From NCBI RefSeq assembly GCF_910592395.1, contig NC_088324.1, positions 11,496,953 through 11,560,952 of the forward strand: a DNA stretch of 64,000 nucleotides, in the 5' to 3' direction. The position numbers were made by a program, and so were the translations under genes. The DNA comes from Lineus longissimus. Lineage: Eukaryota; Nemertea; Pilidiophora; Heteronemertea; Lineidae. Shown one piece after another: positions 48,697 to 62,108 of the stretch (the first letter of the stretch is position 1; every line of letters begins with the position of its first letter). The notes under the pieces are model-generated. The model did not search any database, was not told the DNA's origin, and worked only from the letters and a program-made list of their open reading frames with translations.

Positions 48697-51693
48697 GCTT
48701 TTTGCAGTTCAATATTTTTTCAAGAATCCTGTTTGGAGAAGTCAGGGCCATGCTGGAAGCCATTTTCGATTGAAAAACGATCCTGTCTCACGTTCCTATA
48801 GCTTCTCGTCCTTGACGCTCTTTTGTTTTGAAAGTATACGCCATTTCCATCACCTTGAGTAGAGTTCTCTTCGTCCGCTTAGAAGTATACTTTATGGTGG
48901 AATTCGTGTTTAAAATCTGTAAAAGCCCACTTAATAACAAAAATCGACAAAAACCAAGCGGCAATTAAGCAAAGCACCTGCATGCCGCCCTATTCACCAG
49001 GATGACTTTGAGTTGTGCTTGAAACTGGTTTAATTGGAATTATCCTGTATAATTGCTACAATTCCAGCAGTAAATAATTGACTGGGAAATGTTGCATGTC
49101 GTGTGATAAGATACTTTTCTGATAGGTTTTTACTGAGGTCTCTTTTTTTCAAAAACGACTTCCCTCAGAAAGCTCACGTTCTCCAATAAGCAACTCTCAT
49201 GAACTAATCACATTATTCTCACCTGGCCATGGAAAATGACAGGAGACGGAAAATTCAGTTATTCGGCAATTTCAGTTTCAGGTTCTGTTCTCTTCAAAAG
49301 GAGGTATATCACTTACAGTAAGCGCAATGTATTTTCTCTTAAAAGTAAGATATCAACAGTAAGCACAATGTCTGTTCTCTCAAAAGGATTGTTATCAACA
49401 GCAAGCATAAGGTCTGGCATGTTCAACCGATGTGACAATTAAAAGTTTCAGTCATCAAGCGCACAGCTATAATTATGTCTACATTCACCTTCTTGATCGC
49501 ATGCCAAGTGAAAAATCAATCACATCGTATCTAAATATTCATTAAACATTCGCTCCTCAAAAACCCATGAGTCTATTACACCAGCTAGTGATAATCGTTA
49601 CTCTCTAATGAGACGCGGAGAGGTTCAAAGCAGCCGGCGTACGGCCGTGAGACCGGTGACACATGCTGCGGGCGATCACTGACCCGCCCTAGTCTCAGAT
49701 CCTGGATGGATCTTTGAGGAACAAGATTTTGTGACGCCAAGGCATTTTGAGCCCTTTCCTCTCGTTAACGCTCTTAATCATATCTGCGCTATAAGTGGTT
49801 TAACAAAGGGAAGAACATTGTAATACACTGCTAGCATTGTTTTCCACTCACGTATGAACTGTCACAAACTGAACAATGTTCAAATGCGACTGACACCAGC
49901 ATTGCAGTCATCAGATCGGGATTTATGTAAAGAACATGTTTTAACAGAACCCTCTGGATTTCGGCAATATGCTGTACATTTGTAGTGTTTTGTGAAAGTT
50001 ACACAAATCTCTTTGGTTCGCAGATCCAATCGATGGTTTACGCGATCAAATTCACGGATGTGATCTTGACTTTGATCTTGAACAAACAGAATACAATCTT
50101 GTCGGTATCCATATCAATGACCAAGTCGTCTCGTGATCCCCGCCAGCGCATTTAAGGTTAGACTCCTAATTAATGTCGCCATACCGAAGGCCATTTAATA
50201 TAGAAGAGTCAAGATGCCAGAAGTGAAACATAAAAGCTGACTATAGTGTACATGTAAATCAGTTCTAATTAAGAAAGAACATTTGGTCCGGACACATTGA
50301 ATTCAAGCTTGGAGTAATTTACTGTGGTGATGGAATCCCCGTTCGTCCACTCATCGTTCCAGCTAGGCTACAAGCAGACTTGGTGACATATAGCAGAAGC
50401 GTTAAGCGGCGCAATATTACAGTGCTTCTCGCTGTGAAATCATAGAATGTTCCAACAATTTTCATCAACGATTGAGCCATTGAGAAAACAAATATCGATC
50501 AGTAGGCCTACCAACTTTCGCGAAAGATTCTCCGCTGGGCGATTCTCTGTGTTGTCTCGATTCTCCGGCCCTTTTTTAAACAGACGATTTCCTTATAACA
50601 CAGTCATTGGAGAGTTTTGATATCGCATCTTTTTATCTCACCAGTTTTTTTGCAGTTCATCAAGGTTATACCTATAGGCTACATTTTAGGGGTATAGATC
50701 TTGCGGCTCAGGATGCAGATATTGCTTTGATTAGTGTCCAGTCTTCGAAGCAGAAGGTAAGTGAAGGGAAATAACGCACAGCATGGCGTTGTAGTAATCC
50801 GACCCCCGTCCGAGCCGATGCCTCATCACGGCGCACTACGAACGGAAGTGTATCCGATGAAAACGTACTGCCACCATTCCGGCGCGAACTATGAGCGGCA
50901 TTCAATGTCATGTAACCGGCTAAAAAATAATACGTTTTGATCATTCGTATGGAAAAATGGAAATGATATAAAGAACATAAAGGTACACGTGGTCATTTTC
51001 ACCGTTGTCGTGCGTAAAAAAAGTCGAGGGTCGTTACAATCTCTTATAGCCTCGCCATTATAGTGATACTTGCGTACTTTTGCTAAGCCCGTCTACAACC
51101 GCACCTTTTATATTTTTAGGTCGGGACCCAAAAGCAGTTATGTGTGCTTGTTCGGGTCGTAATATATCCAATCCAAAGTGAAATTCAGCATCCCAGGCGT
51201 GCTCACTGATTAGAAACGAGCCAATCAGAGGGCTTTTTTGGGGTGTTGGTTCCATGTAGTCATGTGTTTTTCCCGTTCCTTAACGCCGTCACCAAATCAA
51301 GCTAAAGCAGAAAAAAATGAACAAGAAGAAAATGTTCCAGGAGCAGACTCGAGACAGAGCTTCCTCGTTGTAAAGGCAAGAAAGAACGATTCAGAAGCAA
51401 TCTCCCCATCTACTGGTAACCGTATAGTATAACCCGGATATGTAACATATAATGCAAGACAACACCCAATACTTCCGAGCATATGGCGTTTTGTAATTAG
51501 GTCCGATTTGATCTTCTCTCACACTGACGAAAGCGCCGCATATGTGAGAAAGAGATTGAAGGAAGGAAACAGATTTAGTTTCGGTGCCTTTTCTGAGCTA
51601 GACAAAACATTGACATTTGCAGAGAACGCGAACGCAAACGGCGTCCATCCATTTCTGCAAGGCCGGAACTTACCCCCAAATAGGGCCTCCTGA
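48607..51693 (+). CDS. Candidate coding exons, unrecognised (low confidence)
   Basis: Three plus-strand blocks look codon-like. One is 48607-48658 (ATG, ending at a GTGAGC donor, phase 1). The second is 51302-51415 (pyrimidine-rich acceptor with CTTAAC branch point, phase 1, donor GTAACC; encodes KNEQEENVPGADSRQSF). The third is 51500-51693 (encodes AYVRKRLKEGNRFSFGAFSE, ends in TGA). Blocks one and two join in phase, but two and three do not with the donors visible. The first also overlaps a minus-strand candidate exon. At least part of this is probably chance. Confidence 0.2.
49280..49420. repeat. Imperfect tandem repeat of about 41 bp, three copies
   Basis: CAGTAAGCGCAATG at 49316, CAGTAAGCACAATG at 49357 and CAGCAAGCATAAGG at 49399 mark three units spaced 41-42 bp, each followed by a TCT-rich then AAAAG-rich half. 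Confidence 0.7.
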
Positions 51694-53477
51694 AACTGTA
51701 CACCCGAATTCTGCTCTCAGAAAACTCCGGATGTGTAGTTAAGAGATGTTGTCAGGTTCAGTGGTGCCAGTGAGAATATCAAATCAACGTGTACCATTTA
51801 AACAAATCAATCAAATTATGCCCCTAAAGTGCACTTTTACAAGAAAATATGCAGTAGTGTCGGTGTAAAAAGTGACACCGACTCGACAAATCCACAGTCA
51901 ATGAAAATTCATCCGGCTAAACCCGCCGCTTCAGGTATACTGTTAGTATATGAATATTTCGCACAAATTGATGAGATCAAACGTTTTGTCAACCCAAACA
52001 AACTATAAGTCCCCCAAAATCAAATTATGGCTAATTTAATTGCATCTCTTTCGTGGTTTTTGATCTTTAGTCCCGATTTAACATCAGCGGCCATTTTGGC
52101 ATATCGCTCAAAGCGTTGATAATGGCGTAGTGTCTTTGTGGTTTTGAAGAGGCTTCTGCGTCCGTTATGATAGTGATTGGACGCGACACGTCCCCTCTTG
52201 GTTCCATTAACGCGCCTTATGCAATAGATTGATTAATTCAATCATCCTGGTTGAGTTGTCATTTTGGATGTTGATGCTTGTGTATCTGGGCTCTGATGTC
52301 ATTTATGATGCCTGCAAACCTCGCCTCAGGTAGATATTCCGAAAACCAACTCTATACCTATATGTACTCAAGATTACCACTTATAATCTAGGGGCCTGGT
52401 TAGATAGCTAAAATCTCATCCCAGAAGCAACCTCCTTCACGGACATTGAGGGGAAACAAGGAGAAACGGGAACAATTTAAAATGTCACACCGGGGTTGTG
52501 GGTTGCTAGCATAAAGCACTCCAACCCAGACAGCATCCGAGAGCTGAATTACAAGTAAGCTCGTTTATAATCGCAAAAGACAACACCCGACTTTTTAAGA
52601 AGCAAAAAAGTTAAAACGTCACATCTGCCACATCAATGCTTCAGTCAAAAACTTAAAAACCACGAAAACGCCCGACCCAACAATTTTCACACCCACTATC
52701 CAGAAATAGCAGACGTTTTACAAGTTTGTGATGATGAGTTTGGTTAATGGCGCTAACAAAGTTACAGACCACTCACATATTTGAAGTGAGACCAATCCTG
52801 TCCATTGATCTCATTTTCAAAGTGAGAGAACTGAAGACACCTCCAGACGTTGACTTCTGTCAAAACTTACTTACGCTGTAATTACGCGGCTACCAAATGA
52901 CGTATTTCGGTAAAATGCTCCGCCATTTTGATTAATGGCAGAAAACGTTTGTTCGCAATGTCTCTTGGGATTTGTAGATTCAGTTAGTGGCTGCGAGGCG
53001 GTCGGGTCTTTCTGAAGCCACCATAGATCAGAGGTGTCATATCTACGCAGTATGTTGGCCAGTGATATTCTCTGATGGTCAGCGCAAAATGAATGAAATT
53101 GGTTAGTTTCCAGACGAGCTCAGCCTGAGAGTCGGCCATCCATCTGATGCACGTAGTAAATTTGTATTTTGAACCTCTCTGTAAGGTAGGCCTATAGTTT
53201 TGAAAGCGCGCCAAATTGAAAAGCACAGTTTTGGCGCCAGTGGATTTGCACGATAGACGTAAATCTACGTCGTCGCAGAATGACGTAGGCCTATCGGGTA
53301 CCGTAAAAAAGTGTCTCGCGCAGTGTTGGCCAGGCGACGTTGCGTCTTGCCTTGCCAAAATTTGTGACTGACATGACTGACACTACGGGCCCTGTCATGC
53401 CTGTGCAGAGTTGCGTTTTTCCGAATACTTCATGACTCTGTTCTTATTGGTTACGGATTTTGTAAGCAACCGCCAAA
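51694..53477. other. Intergenic stretch upstream of the membrane protein gene
   Basis: No supported exon. CpG content and CCAAT/ATTGG words rise between about 53200 and 53460, consistent with a promoter directly upstream of the ATG at 53478. Confidence 0.4.
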
Positions 53478-55232
53478 ATGGGACCACCAGGCACGCCGGG
53501 CCGCCTCAACATCAGGTCCAGGAGAACCATTCGATTCCCTAACCATCTTCTCAGTGACATTCGGTTTTGGGGCAAAGGTCCGCTTCAACCGTTCCGGCCC
53601 GACCATGGTGCCCATGATGAGGCCCATGAATCGCAACAACCACCAGAGACTTTTGCGGATGAGGAACATGCTTCGAGTTCGACTCACGATTCAGATCAAG
53701 ACCCGATTTATCCCCATTTTCATAATCCTAGCAGCAAATCATTTAAAGATAGTGTGCCTTATGATTTGTATTACGACGATTATGCGAATGAAGTAACCAC
53801 ATCTGTTTCTCCGGCACCCAAGATGGCCGATCCAGCTGCAGGCGCCATGTTGAAAAAGCCCTCGACTTCGTTCGTTTCTGCGGGTTTAGGAGATGATGTC
53901 ATTGGTGTATTTCGCTCATCTCAGGGTATGTTGAACGTCAGTTTCTCTTTGACACAAAGGTAAACATCGACAAATCAAACATTTTTTAGTAAAAACTAAG
54001 ATCGATCAATCTCAATCATGCTTGGGTTTGATGGCAACGCCAACGACGACGATGTCGATAACGGTATTCAGTTTTCAGGTCTTGGTAAAGCACGCTAAAA
54101 GGTGATTGTATTAAAAGAGGATGACGACGACGATTGGTGAGTGCTGATCATCAGGACCATGAGATTTGCAAAGATATGTTTTTCCGTCTTTTCACTTTGC
54201 CATTGCAAATGAAAAATCTATGCGTTCTTTTCAGAATCTAACTGGCCCATCGCCCTCTTCGTACTGGTTATAATCGCGGCAGCTCTCACCACAGCCATGT
54301 CCATCTTCCTGATAGTCCAGAAGTACCGGAGGACAGGATGTCCCCAGAAGTGTCTCTGTCGCCTTGTCATCCAATGGATAGATGTCTTCAAGTTCAAGTC
54401 GAAGAAGAAGAAGCCAGAGTACATTAAGTTGAGTCGGTTGTATCAACAGAAAGGTGGTGGAAATTACATTGTTATGCTGTAAGTTTTATTTTGTATATTA
54501 CATGTATATTTATAAGGATTCGATCATGTTTTATCGGCTACGATATGACGGGTATGGTCATTTCTCTTTTGGTGTGACGCACAATACTGACAAGGTTATA
54601 CTTTCCTTGAAATGACCAGCGCCTTGAACAATGAAATCATCATGGCCACAGTTTAAATAACGGTCACGTCGCAGATTTTTTACAGTTTGGTTCATTTCAG
54701 GAACTCTCCACAGGTTTCACTGGACGTGGACGAACTGTCGCTGACATCAGGGAGCGAAGAGGAGTTCTACAACAGATATAAAGACCGCACAATCAATCTG
54801 TCTAATCTTGCCATTAATGACACTATGGAATCTGAGTGAGTTTCGTTTTCTGAAATAATTTGCTAAAATATATACCGTAGCATCGGGCAGGTCACAAACA
54901 TAAATCCAATATTTCGAGTAGACCTTGTTCATCAATGCCGACTAACCAGCGGTGAACATCACACACGATAACGCTAGATCGGCTTGTTGGTCAGTGGAAT
55001 TCTTTATCGAAATATTTCGTTGTCGGTACTTTTACTGCATCTCATGTAGACGTTCAGCCTCCACCACTTCTGGAGGGCAGATCTTTCACCTCTCTGTCGT
55101 TTCCTTTCCAGTGACTTCAACAACTCAGCGACGCCCTTGAGTTTTTCCACACCGAAGAGAAATTCGGTACTTGAAAGAATGCAAGAACTGTCTCCGGAAC
55201 CAGAGAGTTCAGGGGCTTCTGGCTGGCCCTGA
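53478..55232 (+). CDS. Single-pass transmembrane protein of unknown family (four exons)
   Basis: Exons are 53478-53925, 54235-54478, 54701-54835 and 55112-55232, all GT-AG and in phase, giving 315 aa. The start (CCAAAATGG) has a good Kozak context. Residues 1-150 are hydrophilic, rich in His, Asp, Ser and Pro, without a signal peptide, and contain SFVSAGLGDDVIGVF near the end. Exon 2 opens with one strong membrane helix (ALFVLVIIAAALTTAMSIFL), followed by KYRRTGCPQKCLCR, so the C-terminal 130 residues should be cytoplasmic and the topology N-out (type III) or tail-in. The Cys pair after the helix could be acylated. The tail is Ser/Glu-rich and ends GASGWP. AATAAA at 55357-55362 fits the polyadenylation site. 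No family was recognised. Confidence 0.85.
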
Positions 55233-55874
55233 ATACCTCTTTCACCGAGCGAGGATGCTCCAAATAAACAAATCCAGCTTTAGGCCCGGAAGTGGCGAAT
55301 TGTGGAAGGTGCCATGGGAGTCAGTAAGCAATGTATCTCTTTGAAAATTTAGAAAAAATAAAATTGATCTTTACACTTCGTTTTGCAATCGGCATTATTC
55401 GATCAGTTTCGTGAATTCAATTGATAGGTCACAGTTGATGGTCCAATATCATGTACCTGTCCATGGTGGAACCCGTTTATGCGCGTCTTGGCTGGAATAA
55501 CCGGTGTTGGGGATAAAGTGTTGGCCAACTACAATGTTCCATCTTCCGCCCGCGCGCGGGACCCTCCGCACCCATCTTAAACTTATATCCTTGGAGTCGT
55601 GACTCTCATCTTTGATACTCTTACGTCATATACAAAATCGAAATACCGAGAGGCAGAGTATAATGAAAAAAACTGGTGCCAGCTAGGTTGGGTTTCCTCG
55701 GTCTTTACATTAGGGTCTTTGTTTTGGTATTAGGTCTTTTGTCGCCCACTCGCCGTCTAGCGCAAAATTGTTGAACCAAAATCTAGTCGGAATTCCCAAC
55801 AGCCTCGTTTTGAACGTGGCAATGCCCGGATAGTATTGGGAAACCCCTCCAACTTGTGAAATGATTGTTGTGAA

Positions 55875-58800
55875 ATGCTGGGCAGTGTCTTTTCGCGTCT
55901 GCCGTTTTGGAAACAGGACGATTCGCTCCGAAATTGGTTGCATGGCAACACCTTTGTATTTGGCGACTACACAAGGTTAGTTTTCTGGTGTAAGTTTGGT
56001 AAAAAGTGCATAACACAGCCTTGAAATTGCGCAATATTCTATAAGAACTGCTAAAGGTTGTCACAAAAAAACATGTCTGGGGTTAGACACAGGGATTTGA
56101 GGGAAAAAAGTGCCGATTACAAGAAATTAAAAAATTCAATTCGACACCTTCAATTCCTATCATATCGAATATCATGATGTGCACGTGAATTGCGCATTTG
56201 TTATGACACCCTGACCGATTTTCGAAGTTAATTTTTTTGTCTTTTTCAGGTGTCTGTTAGACTGTTTTGAAAATTATGATCGAGATGGTTATCTGAACAT
56301 TGAAGAGACTCGACGAGCTTTGAATGAGTTGAAACTTTATCCGACCAAGTCCCAGGGTAAGTTTTGAATAGCAGTATAAGGAAAACACATGACAGCATGG
56401 TCGCATACCTCATGTTTATTTGTTCTGTCCTTTTATCTTCCAGTGTATGAGATCCTGTACTGTAGTTCAGATTACGAGAAACATGAAAAGGAAAAAGTGT
56501 CTTTTGCACAGTTCTGTGTTCTTGCTTCCGAGCTCAGAGAGGGCTATAAAAAAGGGTAAGAATATCGCATATCCAGAACACAAATTTTAGAGGACTGCAT
56601 TTTCTTTTGTCGATTTGTACAAAAAAATTGTTGGAGAGGGAAATCATGAGTTTAATACTTATTGTGACAGACTAGAAACTGCTGATTTTGATGTTGTAGA
56701 TTGAGGAGCCTCAAAATCTATTAGTTGTCTTTGCACAGGGAGTCACATAACCTATTGGTTTACACTTCTTGCTGCCACACAATAAAACCAAGAAAACATG
56801 ATGAGTTGTGGCCCTGCTTGTAAAATTTAATTTAGATTTTTGGTTTATTTTTTCAGCATGGTTGGGGTGAATCCATTTTCAAGGAAGGACAAAGATGAGA
56901 TTATTTGGAAGCGACAGAAAAGAAAAGTAACTGGTATCGTCACAAATTTTCAAGGTGAGAATTTGTTCTTGGCAGCATCAGAGGAGTTAAGTGTTGATGA
57001 TGAGTATGAAATTCTGAGGCCCTGTTGAACAGCAGATTTTAAGTGACCATATCTTGTGCGGTCCCTCCTGATGGAAAAATGTTTGTGTCTACTTGATCAT
57101 TCAGACAATTCAGTGTCAGTATTTTCTCTTGTTATTGAGCTGTAAACTGTCTTGTTGTTTCAGTATTTCTTGGAGGGGCCTGTAATCCTACACAGTGGAG
57201 GACAACAGAAGCCATCCCATTTCTAAAACAACATTGTATTACATATTATAATCCAGTAAGTCACAATTCACACCTAAGTCTGCAGGTTTCTGTCATTCTC
57301 ATCTCAGTCACCGGTTGTGTCTCATGCAAAAATCCATTCTTCTGCCAAATAGGAGGTGGACAGTTCAGTTTGACTCTCCTTATGTTGAAGCATTAGCCAA
57401 ATTGCCAAGTTCTACTCAAGCATCTTAAATGTGAATTAATTGGCTTATTCTGGCAATCATAATAGAGAAATGCCATGGGTGATAGCCCATGTTCAATCTA
57501 TTCTCATCGTCTTTGCAGCAAGTTCCAAATTGGACGCCTGAGTTAGTCGAGATAGAAGACCAAGCCAAACATATAGCAGAGGTCTTATTATTTGTGATAA
57601 ACAACAAGACACGTTGCATAGCATCTCTTGTCGAGGCAGCTTATCTTGCTGGATGTGGGAGACAGCTGCTGCTGGTCCTGATACCACTGGTGGGACCTGA
57701 GATTGTGATAGCAGGAGAAACGATTTCCAAAACGTAAGTCATTGGGCCTGGAAGTGGAATTATCAACATATCAAATCTGCCAGTACCAGTATGGGAAAAA
57801 TCGAATGCACTTGTGGCTCCCGCACCTCATGCTCGTCCATTGTGCACTTCACCACATGAGTAAATTAGATGTGCAATTGACTACTTATACTATAATGTGA
57901 CCTGTGTTCTTTTCAAGTGATTTGGAATCCCTGCAGCGAGGACACGAGTTTCTCCATGACCTAGTTGAGCGATGCGGTCTTCCAGTTTTCGCCGATATAC
58001 CAACAGCTCTTCAGTGTACTGCTCATGTGCTACAAAAGGGGCAGGATGTTTCAGAGCTGACACTGCGAGATGGTGTGCAACCTGTCCGTTACACGCATGT
58101 CAGGGTTGGAGATAAATACATGTAAGTTTATAGTCCTCAAAGTGGTACTACACAGCCCAAGTCCTGCTGCTTCCAATGAGGATGGGCAACGCAAATTACA
58201 AAAAATTATGATCAACCAGACTTAGAACTGTCACAACCATGACCATTTATTTGAAAGCTCTCAATCATTTTGTGATTAAACATCAGTTAGTTTTGTCAGG
58301 TATCAATAAAGACTATATATTTACTGATCTCTTTGAAGTGTTGTGTGAAAAAATCAATGAGTGCTATTGCAAATATGGTACAATGAATCTAAAATGCCTC
58401 CTTCTGTCTTTCAGGAAACTAGGCGAGGCATTTAATCATGTCGATGTCAAATATGAAGGCAGCATAAGTATAGAAGATGTAAGTGTATATAAAACAGACT
58501 TGCCTCTCATAAGACACATCCAAACATCCACTCTATAGAGGAGTTTCCATACTGTTGATGATGTTGTGTCCGTGTGTGTAGCTGTCTGAACAGTTCAATA
58601 TGACAATTTGTAGTATCATATTTTTCTTTTATTTCTAGGTCACCCTTGCTTGTAAAACGCTGACAAACTGTCCGCTCGACTCTTCCTTCCAAAAGATACT
58701 TAAACATTCCAACAAAAAGTCATTTTCTTTTGAAGAGTTCTGTTGTTTAGTTACTGAGATTAAATATGGCGTAAGTATGCATTACAATCTATAACAAAAT

Positions 58801-60747
58801 CACTTTATTTCAGTAAATAGAGAATAATTAAATGTCTTGAATAGCTTTGGATAGAATACCATGTCCAAGGTGTCCTTGGAGAAGCAGTCTATCATCTTGT
58901 AATAGATTATTGTAGTAGTGCAAGGCTTGTTGGAAAGATTGTTCCACTTATACTTATCACTTGCCTTGTCTATTTTCAGTCTAAAGGCTTCTTTAAAGAC
59001 TTATTTAAACAGCTTTACTCATGGTCTTGGAAAATTTGTAAGTATTCTTGCCTTACATGAAATATTTTCGTGGGTAATGAACACTTACTGGACTGATATA
59101 TGACTATGTGCCCGTCATATTCTAGTGCCAAAGCAAAGGGGGAGTTACAGAGGATACTTTAACACGGCCAGGATGGCACAATGTATCCTACTGGTACAGA
59201 CATATATCTGGAAGGGTGCAGATCGTTTGTACCATGCATATTAGCGCACATATATGTTCACTTTCTGATACTTCCCGTAAGCGCCCTCTTTTAAGGCACT
59301 CTTGATAGACACATCTGTCAAAACCTCTCCTTTCTCTATGTTTAATTCAACTCATTTTTCTGTTTCGATAGTGTCTCACCTGACGCAGGCGTGGCTCATC
59401 CAGACTCTTGGACACCCAGCGCCATCTCTTGGCTATAATCTTTTACTAAACAGATTGGCCACAACGTCAAGGCGTTCTCGAGGAACTAAGTGTATGCATT
59501 CTTCTCTTGGCATGTTGTACTGTACATGTATATGTAGAAGTACATGTGTGTTTTATTTTCATTTGGTTTCTTCTGTTCAAAATCAATGCATTTTTCTTCA
59601 TCGTTTTCATACTTAGCGACTTGTTATGGCAAATTATATTCATAATCCCCTCCCCACACACACATGCATACCTGTACACATGGACATGCCATCCCTCCTT
59701 ATTGTGTACATACTAAATAAACGACCCCTTATTTACACACTTGGGTGAAATTTATTTGGCACAGAATGCATTTTAATAAATAATTTGCTCTAATATTGCA
59801 GCCTCCTCTCGGGCGCTCCGGGAAGACATGGGTGATAATGTGTTCAGTCGGCGTGATGTCTTTCTCGGGGGCAGCTGTGGAGAATCAACCTGGAGGAAGG
59901 ATGTGGCAATACCTATGTTGAGGTAGGTGAAACTGTTATCATTCATATGGGAAGGTTTCCTGCGTTAGTTCCTGATTATCTTTATTCACACATCAAGGGA
60001 GTTTTATTGTGAAGGGGAAAAAAACTTGACACTTTTGTAATTCTAATTCTATTAACGACCATAAAACTTGATTGTAAGTATGATTTTAAATTTAAATTTC
60101 AGGAAGGAGGGTCTCTCCTTCTTTAACCCCCAGATGCCAAAATGGAGTGCCCGATACATCCCAATGGAAGCAAACACGAAAAACAACTGTCGTCTGCTGC
60201 TGTTTGTGATTTCCAGTGATACCCGGGCAACGGCGGCCATGTTGGAAGCTGGATTCTATGTTGGTTTGGGCTGTGAAGTGGTGCTGTGTATACAATGCAT
60301 TCCAAAAGGGGCAGTTATTGAGGGAGAAATGGTAAGCATTTTTTGCATAAATAAATTCTGAAGTTTAAAGAGTGATTAGTTTACAAATGGGATTACTGGT
60401 ACACTGAGATGAGATATTCATCTACTACCAGCTTTCTTTACTTCACGAGTTCATTCTGGTACCTTTGTATAGTGAAGTATCATAACTCTTGGATTGGATG
60501 CTGGTACACCACAATGGACTACATTCTGAGCTTTTGGGATTTCTGTACAAATATGCTCAATAAATACTTCAAATTGTTCTTTCAGCTGACACCACTTGCT
60601 GTTAAGGACTACAATAGAGGACGCATGTATCTGACTGATGTTGCCAATCGAGACGGAGTTCCTGTGTTTGACAATGTTGCCGAAGCAGTGCAGTGTGTCA
60701 TCGATAGACTACGGACTACTGCATGCAGTCATGCCAACTGTTCATGA
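55875..60747 (+). CDS. Duplicated EF-hand plus nucleoside 2-deoxyribosyltransferase-like protein (14 exons)
   Basis: Exons are 55875-55975, 56250-56356, 56444-56555, 56857-56954, 57164-57255, 57519-57733, 57918-58121, 58415-58478, 58639-58770, 58980-59037, 59372-59491, 59802-59922, 60103-60331 and 60586-60747. All phases agree, giving 604 aa. Layout: an EF-hand pair (residues 35-106; first loop NYDRDGYLNIEE is canonical, second degenerate), a deoxyribosyltransferase-like domain (140-295; VFLGGACNPTQWR opening, VEAAYLAG with the expected Glu), a degenerate EF-hand pair (309-375), then a second domain (460-600; VFLGGSCGESTWR, LEAGFYVG). The fold family (Nuc_deoxyri_tr2, to which Drosophila Raw is thought to belong) is related to enzymes that cleave N-glycosidic bonds of nucleosides. 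The substrate is unknown. No signal peptide, so cytosolic. An ATTAAA at 61358 may be the polyadenylation signal. Confidence 0.87.
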
Positions 60748-62108
60748 AATGTCCTGTATGAATTTCGTGCTGACTTTTGTCCTACATGCATGTAGGAATT
60801 CCAGTTTCTCCCATTAAGTATGCGGCATATGAAAAGGAAAGTGGAAGAGGCTAGCACTGACTCCATGGCGTAATTCCAACTTTGGAGCCATCAAAACTGT
60901 CCTCCAATGACTTACAGTTTGTAAGTCCAAGCTGTTCAGAAATAATACTCGTGTCTCAAATTCTAGCACTAAAGATGGAGTGACTGGACTGTCACTGCCG
61001 TGTGTCCTGTCACGAAGAAGATGTACCACTGGTGCTGGTCTAATGGGAAAGCTGTCCAGTTTCACCTGTCTGACCAATCATTCTACCTCTAAGATTCTGT
61101 GACTCTTCCAACTTGGGCCATTTTGAGAAGAAATTTCGAAGAAAGAAGATGTTTGCTGTTGGTGCCATAAATTTGGTTATTTTGAACAAATGTATGACTT
61201 GCAAGAACGGATCACTCTGTACTTAGGTGGTGAATTTCTACTCTTATTTCTCTGGAGATAGTGGATAGTATTTGATACCTAAATGTATAAGCAGTGCTTG
61301 TGTAAGAGTGGGTTTTTCTTTATGCAAGCATTTGTGCTAAACTCTTTGGTTTTATTTATTAAAATGTATTAGAAAACTTGATTTGAACATGGCTGTGTTG
61401 TTGTTTTTTGTGAGTTAGTGACTTCGAATCATATTTTGTGTAGATTCATTTGAGGCACCAACATTTGACACTGCTGAGAGGAAAAGCCAATAGAACACAT
61501 GTTTATCTATCTCGCAGCAGTTTGTGCTGCAATCTTTCTTCCTCCAGGACTTGGCTGGAGGTTGTCACAACTCATTGCCTTGGGTATGCCACATCTATTT
61601 CAGAGACGATCGGGTCGGGGGTGGGGTGTTTGGAGACTAGCAAATTAAGTAAAGCAAAAGTCTTGCGTTGGCTCCTTACTTTATTTCATAAACTGATCGA
61701 AACATGAATCATGATCATGGACGTCTTCTTGATATGTAGATTCATTAATAGCAAAAGCACACATTGGGCCGGCTTAGCAGAAGGTGTATGGTATTGTGGA
61801 CGTTTGGACTGCTTAGGGCCTCTTTTATAGACCATTCAATATAATCATTAAGACAACGATCTTTTTATATATCTCACATGCATTATCATTACGCACAGGG
61901 AAGTATATTTGTCTTGTCTTTCCAGTTCAATGCCGTAATCATTGGTGGTTTTTCCTTCATGGATGTCCCTCCCAATAAATTAAAAGATAGCCCCCAAGAA
62001 GACATGTTCATTTCACAGAGCCGTTTTATTTCATGAACTGAATAGCACCAATGTATATAGGAGGTTGCCAAAAGGCTGTATAGTTGAAACAAATGTCTTG
62101 GCTGGTTC
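60748..62108. other. 3' UTR and intergenic stretch
   Basis: Contains the probable 3' UTR of the EF-hand/deoxyribosyltransferase-like gene up to about 61380 (ATTAAA at 61358-61363). No exon was seen beyond it. Confidence 0.45.

Noticed and set aside
52984..53358. 124-codon minus-strand frame upstream of the membrane protein gene
   Set aside because: Falls in the CpG-richer promoter region, where fewer stops are expected; no motif or splice support.
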